Below, one piece after another: positions 34,152-41,826 of a stretch of 64,000 bases of DNA. The DNA is from Cumulibacter manganitolerans. Lineage in GTDB: Bacteria > Actinomycetota > Actinomycetes > Mycobacteriales > Antricoccaceae. Made by a program: the position numbers and the translations under genes. The stretch lies in the NCBI RefSeq assembly GCF_009602465.1, contig NZ_WBKP01000011.1, forward strand, positions 1 to 64,000, in the 5' to 3' direction. Below the pieces are notes generated by a model. It had not been told where the DNA came from. It made no database searches and saw only the letters and a program-made list of their open reading frames with translations. The first letter of the stretch is position 1; each line of letters begins with the position of its first letter.

Positions 34152-35123
34152 ATGCCACGCACGCGCTGCTACCGCGACGGAGTCCTGACCGACGAGGACT
34201 TCCCGATCGACCAGCTGTCCGAGCATCTGGGCGAGGGCGCGGCCGTCGTGTGGGTTGATCTCCTCGCCCCCGAACGCGCGGACCTGGAGCTCGTCGCCGA
34301 CGAGCTGGGCCTGCACAAGCTGGCCGTCGAGGACGCCGCGCAGGGGCATCAGCGGCCCAAGGTCGACCGGTACGCCGAGCACGACTTCCTGAGTGCCTAC
34401 TCCGCGCGCCTGGACGTGCAGAGCGGCAAGCTCGTCACCGGCGAGATCCACGCCTTCATCACCCCCACCGCGCTGGTGACGGTGCGCCGTGACGACTCCT
34501 TCCCCATCGAGGCGCTGACCGCACGGTGGGACGGCGACCGTGACCTCTGCAGGTTCGGCGTCGGCGCCCTGGTGCACGGTCTGCTCGACCTGCTGGTCGA
34601 CGGCCACTTCGACGCCGTGGAGTCGCTCGACGACGAGATCGAGCAGCTCGAGGACCTGCTGTTCGACGCCCGTCCGCACGACCAGCACGTGCAGCGCCGG
34701 AGCTTCGAGTTGCGCAAGAGCCTGGTGCAGCTCCGGCGCGTGGTGCTGCCGATGCGCGAGGTCGTCAACACCCTCATGCGGCGGGACATCGGCCTGATCC
34801 CCGAGGAGCTGCTGCCGTACTACCAGGACGTGTACGACCACGTGCTGCGGGCGACGGAGTGGACCGAGAGCCTCCGCGACCTCGTCAACACGATCCTCGA
34901 GACCAACTTGACGATCCAGGGCAATCGGCTCAACGTCATCACCAAGAAGGTCACCAGCTGGGCGGCGATCATCGCAGTGCCCACGGCGATCACCGGCTTC
35001 TACGGCCAGAACGTGCCGTACCCCGGCTTCGCGCACCTGTCGGGCTTCCTGACGTCCTCGATCCTCATCGTGCTGCTCTCGGGCGCGCTCTACATCACCT
35101 TCAAGGCGAAGGACTGGCTCTAG
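34152..35123 (+). CDS. corA: CorA-like Mg2+/divalent cation transporter with GQN filter motif
   Basis: This 323-residue protein has a large N-terminal cytoplasmic domain and two C-terminal TM helices (about 262-284 and 299-316) ending in FKAKDWL. The selectivity-filter motif that is GMN in nearly all CorA proteins reads GQN (285-287, FYGQNVPYPG). The periplasmic loop is short, without the usual MPEL. It may have altered ion preference (Zn2+ or efflux, as in ZntB-like proteins). ATG 34152 is chosen over an upstream GTG at 34134. Its stop overlaps the stop of the convergent phosphatase gene. Confidence 0.88.
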   Translation: MPRTRCYRDGVLTDEDFPIDQLSEHLGEGAAVVWVDLLAPERADLELVADELGLHKLAVEDAAQGHQRPKVDRYAEHDFLSAYSARLDVQSGKLVTGEIHAFITPTALVTVRRDDSFPIEALTARWDGDRDLCRFGVGALVHGLLDLLVDGHFDAVESLDDEIEQLEDLLFDARPHDQHVQRRSFELRKSLVQLRRVVLPMREVVNTLMRRDIGLIPEELLPYYQDVYDHVLRATEWTESLRDLVNTILETNLTIQGNRLNVITKKVTSWAAIIAVPTAITGFYGQNVPYPGFAHLSGFLTSSILIVLLSGALYITFKAKDWL

Positions 35124-35635
35124 CGCGCCCGCTCGGTCAGGTCCGCGCGGACGCGCTCCAGGATTCCCGGGATCGCTGCGGCGATCTGCCGATACGTCTG
35201 GTCGAAGTCCGTGTCGTCGCCGTACCACGGGTCGGCCATCCGCAGGTCTCCCGCGTCGAGGGCCGCCGGGTCGAACGACCGCAGGAGGACGACCTTGGCC
35301 AGGTCGGTGTCGTCCCGGGCCCGCTCGCGCAGGATCCGCTCGTGCACGTGATCGGCCGCGAGGACCAGATCGTGATCGTCGAAGTCGTCGGCCAGGAACT
35401 GACGGGCCCGATGGGTCGACCAGCCGGTGTCCCGCGAGCCGTTCCGGTGCAGGGCCGCGACCGCGCGGCGATCCATCCCGTTGCCGAGCTCCTCGGTCGA
35501 GGTGCCGTAGGAGTCGACGGTGAGCCGGTCGGCGAGGTCGGAGTCCGCCGCGGCCTCGCGCAGCATGTGCTCGGCCATCGCGGACCGGCAGATGTTGCCC
35601 CAGCAGACGACGGACACGCGGTACGAATCAGCCAT
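35120..35635 (-). CDS. Low-molecular-weight protein-tyrosine phosphatase
   Basis: This 171-residue enzyme has the P-loop CX5R as VCWGNICRS (C11-R17) at the N-terminus and the general acid in ADPWYGD. It has CRSA where most family members have CRSP. It probably dephosphorylates proteins or a small phosphate ester. Its ATG lies inside the end of the FUSC gene (8-bp overlap), so the alpha/beta hydrolase, FUSC and phosphatase genes form a tight operon. Confidence 0.93.
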   Translation of the reverse strand: MADSYRVSVVCWGNICRSAMAEHMLREAAADSDLADRLTVDSYGTSTEELGNGMDRRAVAALHRNGSRDTGWSTHRARQFLADDFDDHDLVLAADHVHERILRERARDDTDLAKVVLLRSFDPAALDAGDLRMADPWYGDDTDFDQTYRQIAAAIPGILERVRADLTERAR

Positions 35636-36782
35636 GCCGTCGATGGTGCCATCGATCCGCGGTGCGCGGCCGGCGGGTGAGGACGCCCACCGCGATCCCG
35701 ATGACCACGCCGATCAGCGTCTCGATGCCGCGGTCGGTCAGCAGCGGCCCGAGGGGCTGGGGACGCGCGAGCTGCCCCATCAGCAGCGCGAGCGGCGTCA
35801 CGAAGATCAGCGCGACGGCGTAGTTGCGCCCGACCAGCATCTCCGCGCCCGCCTGCAGGACGACGACCGTGACGATGATTCCGGCGGACGGCAGGTGGGC
35901 GGCGAGCAGGGCGGCCGACAGGCCGAGGCCCATCGCCGTGCCGACGACCCGGTGCAGCCCGCGCACGAGCTGCACCCGGGGGTCGCGGGAGACCAGCGGC
36001 ACGACCGCGGAGACCATCGCCCAGTACGGATGCCCGATCCCGGCCAGCGTCGCCACCGCGCCGGCCACACCGACCGCCGCGGCCCCTCGGACCGCGTGCC
36101 GCAGCTGCGCGGGGTGCACGGTGCCGGGGCGCACCCGCTCGCCGGCGAGCCGGCCGTGGCTGCGGACCAGGGCGCCGGCCGAGCCGACGAGCACGCTGAA
36201 CCCGGCGCTCGCCACGGACACCACGAACGCCGGCAGCAGGTCGCCCGATGTCGACGCCAGCGAGGCGCAGCCGCCGAGGGCGAAGATGGGGAACAGCGAG
36301 CCGGGCGGATGCCAGTCGTAGCGGTCCGACAGCGCCGTGGCGCCGGCCGCGAGCGCCGCGGCGCACGGCACCGCGATCCAGGCCCGCGCCGGGCTGATGC
36401 CGATGAGCGTGCCGACCGTCGTGCACCCGACCAGCAGCAGGCCGACCCAGGCCTGCAGCTGCAGGCGCGGGACGCCGGCGTGGTTGCGGCCGAACAAGGA
36501 CGTGAACGCGCCGAAGCAGGCGTAGATCGACCAGTCCAGCCGCCCGATCGCCCACAGCACCAGCAGCGGCACGGCGACGCCGACGGCGGCGCGTACCGCG
36601 ACCCGGTGGGCCCCGGCGGCGGGGCGCATCTCCAGCAGGTCGCGCACCTCGACCAGCCGGCGCCGGCCGGACGGCGAGGGGGACGATCCGGGCGGGTCCG
36701 CGGTGGACGGCCCAGACGGCGGCGGCCCGGACGTAGACGGCCCGGACGGCGGCGGCCCGGACGGAGGCGGGCCGGCGCTCAC
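35628..36782 (-). CDS. FUSC family integral membrane protein with Gly/Pro/Ser repeat N-terminus
   Basis: This 384-residue protein has about ten TM helices in two FUSC-type blocks (second block: YWAMVSAVVPLV and RDPRVQLVRGLHRVVGTAMG). FUSC proteins resemble aromatic-acid exporters (AaeB/YccS). The first ~35 residues are a low-complexity repeat (SGPPPSGPPPSGPSTSGPPP), encoded by near-tandem GC-rich DNA at about 36700-36775 that may vary in length. GTG 36782 overlaps the upstream hydrolase stop (GTGA). Confidence 0.85.
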   Translation of the reverse strand: MSAGPPPSGPPPSGPSTSGPPPSGPSTADPPGSSPSPSGRRRLVEVRDLLEMRPAAGAHRVAVRAAVGVAVPLLVLWAIGRLDWSIYACFGAFTSLFGRNHAGVPRLQLQAWVGLLLVGCTTVGTLIGISPARAWIAVPCAAALAAGATALSDRYDWHPPGSLFPIFALGGCASLASTSGDLLPAFVVSVASAGFSVLVGSAGALVRSHGRLAGERVRPGTVHPAQLRHAVRGAAAVGVAGAVATLAGIGHPYWAMVSAVVPLVSRDPRVQLVRGLHRVVGTAMGLGLSAALLAAHLPSAGIIVTVVVLQAGAEMLVGRNYAVALIFVTPLALLMGQLARPQPLGPLLTDRGIETLIGVVIGIAVGVLTRRPRTADRWHHRRHG

Positions 36783-37594
36783 GCGATACGCGCCAGGATG
36801 TGCCCGGCCAGCTCGACGGGGTGCTTCTCGGGGATCCAGTGATCGGCGTCCAGCTCGACGAGCTCGTAGGGGCCGTCGCAGTACCGCGCCGTGCGTTCGG
36901 CGGCGGCACGGCCCAGGTACTTGTCGTGCCGCCCCCACACGTAGGTCGTGGGGACGCTCACCGGTGGCGCCGCCTTCGGCAGGGGACGGGTGCGGATGGC
37001 CCGGTACCAGCCGAGGGCCGCCTCGAGAGCGCCCGGTTCGAGGAGCGCCTCGGCGTACGCCGCGCGCTGCGGCTCCGGGAGACCGAGGCTGCGCAAGCCG
37101 TCCCGTTGGATTCCCTTGCGCAGCAGGTATTCCGGGAGCCGGGGAAGGTTGAAGAACCCCATGTAGAGGCTCTTGATCGCCTGGGTAGAGTGCCGCACGG
37201 CCCACGCCATCGCCGCCGGATGCGGTGTCGAAACCGCGGTCAGCGTGCGCAGCCGCTCCGGGCGCGATCCGGTGACCTGCCAGGCGAGGGCGCCGCCCCA
37301 GTCGTGACCGACGAGGTGCGCCCGCTCGATCCGCGCGGCGTCCAGCAGGGCGAGCACGTCACCGGTCATCGTGTCCAGGCGGTAGTGCCGCGCGCCGCGA
37401 GGGCGCGCGCCGGGGGAGTAGCCCCGTAGGTCCGGGGCGAGCGTCCGGTAGCCGCGCTCGTGCAGCCGGGGCGCGACGGCGTCCCACGCCCTCGAGGTCT
37501 CGGGGAAGCCGTGCAGCAGCACGACCACCGTCCCGTCGGCCGGTCCGGCGTCGCGCACCCGGAACGACATGCTGCCGCGCGTGAAGGTATCCAC
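36779..37594 (-). CDS. Alpha/beta hydrolase, epoxide-hydrolase type
   Basis: This 271-residue protein has nucleophile aspartate D98 in VGHDWGGALAWQ and oxyanion motif HGFPETS, with the histidine in DADHWIPEKHP. The Asp nucleophile and HGFPE point to soluble epoxide hydrolase or haloalkane dehalogenase chemistry rather than esterase. First gene of the operon with FUSC and the tyrosine phosphatase; the link between the three is not clear. Confidence 0.9.
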   Translation of the reverse strand: MDTFTRGSMSFRVRDAGPADGTVVVLLHGFPETSRAWDAVAPRLHERGYRTLAPDLRGYSPGARPRGARHYRLDTMTGDVLALLDAARIERAHLVGHDWGGALAWQVTGSRPERLRTLTAVSTPHPAAMAWAVRHSTQAIKSLYMGFFNLPRLPEYLLRKGIQRDGLRSLGLPEPQRAAYAEALLEPGALEAALGWYRAIRTRPLPKAAPPVSVPTTYVWGRHDKYLGRAAAERTARYCDGPYELVELDADHWIPEKHPVELAGHILARIA

Positions 37595-37701
37595 GCCCCG
37601 ATTCTCCTCCAGGGCCGGTCAACCACGTCCGGTGATCCGCGGTGGCCATGGCAGCCGGTCGGACGACGGCAGCCGCCGGCGCCCGGTGCCAGGATGGAGC
37701 C

Positions 37702-38067
37702 ATGACCGACTTCCGGTTCGCGCGGGTCTACGACGAGCCCGGTTCCGACGACGGCGCGCGGGTGCTCGCCGACCGGTTGTGGCCGCGCGGGATCACGAAG
37801 GCCGACGCCGACCTGACGCTGTGGATCAAGGCGATCGCACCGTCCGACGAGCTGCGCAGGTGGCTGCACGGCGGCGGCGACTACGCCGAGTTCGAGCGCC
37901 GGTACCTCAGCGAGCTGGACCGCAACGACGAGTTCCCGGACACCGCCGATGCCGTCCTCGAGTACCCGGTCGTCACCCTGCTCACGGCGACGAAGGACCC
38001 GGCGCGCACCCACCTGCCGGTCCTGGCGCGCGCCCTGCAGGCGCGTGCCGCGAAGGCCACCGGCTGA
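37702..38067 (+). CDS. DUF488 family protein
   Basis: This 121-residue protein carries the family landmarks RVYDEPGSDDG, RVLADRLWPRGITKADA, DLTLWIKAIAPSDELRRW and TLLTATKDPARTH. The family is widespread and without an assigned function. ATG 37702 has GGATGGAG upstream; longer frames to 37642 lack coding character. Confidence 0.92.
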   Translation: MTDFRFARVYDEPGSDDGARVLADRLWPRGITKADADLTLWIKAIAPSDELRRWLHGGGDYAEFERRYLSELDRNDEFPDTADAVLEYPVVTLLTATKDPARTHLPVLARALQARAAKATG

Positions 38068-38127
38068 ACGAACGAACCGATGGACGCGCGAGGGCGGCCA
38101 CGGGGACGGCCGTCGATGCAAACCGAA

Positions 38128-38183
38128 GCGGGCTTCGCCGGTCAAAGCGGGGAAACTTCCCCGCCCTGCCCGACGAAGCCCGC
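38128..38183. terminator. Nested double hairpin between convergent genes
   Basis: An outer stem GCGGGCTTCG/CGAAGCCCGC (38128-38137 with 38174-38183) encloses a perfect inner hairpin GCGGGGAA/TTCCCCGC (38147-38164). It lies between the DUF488 gene and the end of the 38217-38780 gene and probably terminates both. Confidence 0.7.
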
Positions 38184-38216
38184 CTCAGCAGTGCTTCAGC
38201 CGCGTGGCCGCCGGCG

Positions 38217-38780
38217 TCAGTCCGTCGGCTTGTCGCCGGCGCTGCCCGGCGTCCCCTCGACGCCGGTGCCCGGCTGGTGGGCATCGGTCACCGAGGTCGT
38301 CGTGCCGGTGGTGGACGGCGACGTGCTGCCCGGGGTCGAGGTGCCCGGCTCGGTCACCGTCTGCGCGGTGCCGGACGGCGACGCGGTCGGCGGGGTGTCG
38401 GTGCCGGCGCCGGCCGGCTGGGAGTTCTTGTTGCGGACCTCGTCGAGCTTCGCCGCGACGTCGTCGATCAGCGGCTGTGCCTTCTGCTTGGCCTGGTCGA
38501 TGTACTGCGGAGTCTTCTCCTTCAGGTCGGCCAGCAGCGGCTCGACCTTCGCCTTGAGCTCGGCGAACAGCGGGCCCGCGTTCTTCTTGACCAGATCGAA
38601 CAGCTCCTCGGCCTTCTGCTTGATCTCGTCGACCGCCTTCTCCGTGCCCGGCGCGCTGGTGGTGGTCCCCGCGGTCTCGGCGGCCTTCGCGGTCGGGTTC
38701 TCCGCCGACGGGTTGGGGGTGCCGGGCGTCGCGCCCGGGCCCTGGGGACCGGTGCCGAATGCGTTGCTGCTATCAGTCAT
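38217..38780 (-). CDS. Amphipathic-helix protein with disordered tails, function unknown
   Basis: This 187-residue protein has three parts. The first is a Gly/Pro/Thr-rich N-terminus (1-45). The second is a ~75-residue Lys/Asp/Glu/Leu amphipathic helical stretch with 11-residue-like periodicity (AVDEIKQKAEELFDLVKKNA; PLFAELKAKVEPLLADLKEK). The third is a Thr/Ser/Pro-rich C-terminus. No signal peptide or TM is seen. The helical part is like apolipoprotein, LEA or perilipin-type surface-binding helices. It could bind lipid droplets or membranes, or be a desiccation protein; I do not recognise a family. Confidence 0.65.
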   Translation of the reverse strand: MTDSSNAFGTGPQGPGATPGTPNPSAENPTAKAAETAGTTTSAPGTEKAVDEIKQKAEELFDLVKKNAGPLFAELKAKVEPLLADLKEKTPQYIDQAKQKAQPLIDDVAAKLDEVRNKNSQPAGAGTDTPPTASPSGTAQTVTEPGTSTPGSTSPSTTGTTTSVTDAHQPGTGVEGTPGSAGDKPTD

Positions 38781-38933
38781 CTGATCGTCCTTTCCGAAGG
38801 TGTCGGCGTCCTCTCGTGAAGAGCGCTCGTCCTGCTGAACGTCCGGTCCTCCTCGACGATTCCCTCGGGGCCTCGTCGACGAGGTGCTACTACCTTCCTA
38901 CCTAAATCCGGCGCGGCCGGCAGCGAATACCGA

Positions 38934-38969
38934 GAATGGCCCGGGTTCGACGGCGAACCCGGGCCATTC
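38934..38969. terminator. Terminator hairpin, 16-bp perfect stem
   Basis: 38934-38949 (GAATGGCCCGGGTTCG) pairs perfectly with 38954-38969 around an ACGG loop, 21 bp after the stop of the DHA2 transporter gene on the minus strand. Confidence 0.82.
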
Positions 38970-38989
38970 CTTGACACTCGACTCACAAC

Positions 38990-40537
38990 CTAGTGCAGCA
39001 GCAGCTCCGCGTGCTGCTGCTCGGCGTCCGGCCGGGCCGGTGCGTTGCGCGGCAGGAAGAGCGCCGCGACGAGGGTCAGCACCATCAGCGCGACGGCCAC
39101 CGTGAACGTGTTGGCGAACGAGTCCGCCGCCGATTCGGAGGCCTTCATCAGGAAGGCCTTGAAGCCGTCCGGGCCGAGCTGCCCGACGAGCCGGTCCGCG
39201 AACGCCTCGTCCTCGAGCGCGGCCCGTGCCATGCCGATCTCGGGTCGGCCGAGCATCTGGTTGGTCAGCACCACCGACATCACGGCGGTGCCGATCGAAC
39301 CGGCGATCTGCTGGACGATGTTCATCAGCGTCGTCCCACGGGCGATCTCGTGATCGGTGAGCGTCTGGATCGCGACGGTCATGATCGGCATCATCGTCGC
39401 CCCCATGCCCAGCCCCATCACGAACAGCGAGCCCAGCAGCAGCCAGTACGGCGTGCCGGCGTCGAGCTGGGTGAACGTCACCATGCCCAGCGTCGCCAGG
39501 ACCAGGCCGACGACGACGATCTTGCCGGCGCCGGTCTTGTCCGCGATCTTGCCGGCGAGCGGCATGGTCAGCATGGCGCCGATGCCCTGCGGAGCCAGCA
39601 GCAGTCCGGTCGCGAGGGTCTTCTCGCCGCGCACCTGCAAGAAGTACGACGGGAACAGCAGCCCGGCGCCGAAGAACGCGATCGCGAACAGCGACATGCA
39701 GATGACCGCGACGGTCATCTGGCGGTTCTTGAACAGGTTCAGGTGGATCAGCGGGTTCACCGCACGCAGCGCGTACAGCACGAACGCGACGATCAGTGCC
39801 GCGCCGATGAGCGCGGGCATCAGGACCTTGGCCGACCCGATCGTGCCTTCGGTCGGGATCATCGAGACGCCGTAGAGGAAGGCGGCCAGACCCGGCGACA
39901 GCAACAGCATGCCGATCCAGTCGAGACGCTCGGCCTCCCGCGGCTCGTCCTTGGGTAGCGCGAGCCACGCATACACCAGCGCCACCACGCCGATCGGCAC
40001 GTTGATGAGGAAGATCCAGTGCCAGGACGCCGTCTCGATCAGCCACCCACCGAGGATCGGGCCGCCGATCGGCCCGAGGAGCATCGGGATCCCGAGCACC
40101 GCCATGACCTGACCGACACGATGCGGACCGGCGGCGCGCGTCATGATCGTCATGCCGATCGGCATCAGCATGCCGCCCCCGAGGCCTTGGACGACGCGGA
40201 AGGTGATCAGCGAGCCGATGCTCCACGCGAACGAGCACAGCACCGACCCGAGAACGAACAGGGTCAACGCGAGCATGTAGATGCGTTTCGTGCCGAAGCG
40301 GTCCGCGGCCCACCCGGTCAGTGGGATCACCGTCGCGAGGGCGAGGGTGTAGCCGGTCATGGTCCACGCGACGGTGGAGTAGGCGGCGTGGAACTCGGAC
40401 TGGAAGGTCGGCAGCGCGATGCTGACGACGGTCACGTCGAGGATCGACATGATCGCGCCGAGCACGACGACTCCGGCGATCTTGAAGACGCCCGCGTCGA
40501 GCTTGTCGCTCGCGGGCGCCGCGATAGGGCTACTCAT
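38990..40537 (-). CDS. DHA2 family (EmrB-like, 14-TM) MFS drug exporter
   Basis: This 515-residue drug/proton antiporter has the TM1 acidic residue in SILDVTVVSIALPTF, motif A GWAADRFGTKRIY and motif C-like GPIGGPILGGWLIE in TM5. Fourteen TM helices are expected from length. ATG 40537 (MSSPIAAPAS) is chosen; the upstream in-frame Met at 40573 is unlikely. No dedicated regulator is adjacent. A strong hairpin closes the gene. Confidence 0.9.
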   Translation of the reverse strand: MSSPIAAPASDKLDAGVFKIAGVVVLGAIMSILDVTVVSIALPTFQSEFHAAYSTVAWTMTGYTLALATVIPLTGWAADRFGTKRIYMLALTLFVLGSVLCSFAWSIGSLITFRVVQGLGGGMLMPIGMTIMTRAAGPHRVGQVMAVLGIPMLLGPIGGPILGGWLIETASWHWIFLINVPIGVVALVYAWLALPKDEPREAERLDWIGMLLLSPGLAAFLYGVSMIPTEGTIGSAKVLMPALIGAALIVAFVLYALRAVNPLIHLNLFKNRQMTVAVICMSLFAIAFFGAGLLFPSYFLQVRGEKTLATGLLLAPQGIGAMLTMPLAGKIADKTGAGKIVVVGLVLATLGMVTFTQLDAGTPYWLLLGSLFVMGLGMGATMMPIMTVAIQTLTDHEIARGTTLMNIVQQIAGSIGTAVMSVVLTNQMLGRPEIGMARAALEDEAFADRLVGQLGPDGFKAFLMKASESAADSFANTFTVAVALMVLTLVAALFLPRNAPARPDAEQQHAELLLH

Positions 40538-40694
40538 GGAGACCTGGGATTCTGCGGGGACGGGCCGCGGCAAGGATGCTCGGCGCGGCGCTCGGCGGAC
40601 GCCGTGGTCCGGCGCCGCTGTCGCTGGGCAGATTCTATGAGTGCCGGCCAGCCGTTTATCCCGATCACAGGTGCGATGTTGCTGACACGGTTCG

Positions 40695-41825
40695 TCAGCT
40701 GCCGTCGCCGCCGTCCGTCACCGTGATGACGGCACCCTCCTGCGTGCCGTCGCGAGCCGCGCGCTTGCTGGCCGACAGACGGGCCACTCGGGTGGCATGC
40801 GCGGCGACCCTGCGGTCTTCGTCGCGGGCTCCGAGGACGTCGTCGAGGGCGTCGATCGTCGCCGCGACCAGGCTGTGCAACGCGATGGCTGGTTGGGCCG
40901 CCGTCTCGTCCATGACGAACTCGACGTCGACCGATACCGGTCCGCGCCCCGGTATCGAGCAGTCGCCGAATGCGCGGTGTACCCGGTTCTGCCAGTCCGT
41001 GTGGCCGAGGCCGAGGTCCGCTCTGCCGGTGACACTGCGGGAGTAGGTGACCACCGGGCCCGCGGTGTCGTGGGGGTCCACGCGACCGCGCGGGGCTGGG
41101 CAGCGCTCCCACGCGTGCGCCGGTTTCGGCGGCGCGACGATATAGCCGTCCTGGACCGTTCCGTAGACGGTCAACGCCTCGGGTCGGTGGTGCCACAGCC
41201 ATGCCAGATGGGCGCAGAGAATCGCGTCCAGCTCGTCCTCGATGCGAGTGAGATCTCCACGCGCAGGATGCGCGATCGTCGCGACGAGCTCGGCCCACCG
41301 GCGGGACTCCTCCAGGCGGAGCTCGGAGATGGACGCGAGGAGCTCCGCAAGCTGCTGGAACCCGGCTTGACGGGCGGTGCCTTTCTTGTAGAGGACCCGC
41401 TGGGGGAGGGCGAACAGCCCGACCAGCGCCGGATGCGGATATACCTCGAGGCACACGGTGCGCCCGTTGCCGACAGGCGTCGCGGGATCGATCTCCCAGC
41501 CGAATCGCTGCGCCAGGGTCTCCGCGCGCGGCGGGTTGAACAGTGGATTGCCTCGATTGGCGGGGTAGGCCGCGGCTCCGTACCGGCTGTAAGCCTGGCC
41601 GATCAGCTTCTCCGCCACGCGTTGGCCGGCGGCGTTCGGCACGATGAGCGGTGCATCCACCGCGACGACCATGGGTGCCGGCGCATGCTCTTCGAGCCAG
41701 CCTGCAATCTCCGAATCGGCCCGAGCGACTCCTGATGCCGTGAGGGCCCCGAAGCCGTCCACCGCCGCAAGCCCGGTGCGGTTGGAGTCCTTCCAGGCGA
41801 GATCGATACCCACGTAGGCGCCCAT
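40695..41825 (-). CDS. DUF429 protein with RusA-like C-terminal domain
   Basis: This 376-residue protein has an N-terminal RNase-H-fold DUF429 domain (about 1-240; MGAYVGIDLAWKDSN, VVAVDAPL, EVYPHPALVGLF, EDELDAILCAHLAWLW). The C-terminal ~105 residues (from about HTDWQNRVHRAF) contain VSVDVEFVMDE, an ATIDALDDVLG helix, an acidic EDRRV and a Lys-bearing strand ending GAVITV. This last layout recalls RusA-type Holliday-junction resolvases, but the key Asp pattern is only partly visible. DUF429 proteins are predicted nucleases of unknown role. Confidence 0.8.
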   Translation of the reverse strand: MGAYVGIDLAWKDSNRTGLAAVDGFGALTASGVARADSEIAGWLEEHAPAPMVVAVDAPLIVPNAAGQRVAEKLIGQAYSRYGAAAYPANRGNPLFNPPRAETLAQRFGWEIDPATPVGNGRTVCLEVYPHPALVGLFALPQRVLYKKGTARQAGFQQLAELLASISELRLEESRRWAELVATIAHPARGDLTRIEDELDAILCAHLAWLWHHRPEALTVYGTVQDGYIVAPPKPAHAWERCPAPRGRVDPHDTAGPVVTYSRSVTGRADLGLGHTDWQNRVHRAFGDCSIPGRGPVSVDVEFVMDETAAQPAIALHSLVAATIDALDDVLGARDEDRRVAAHATRVARLSASKRAARDGTQEGAVITVTDGGDGS

Positions 41826-41826
41826 A

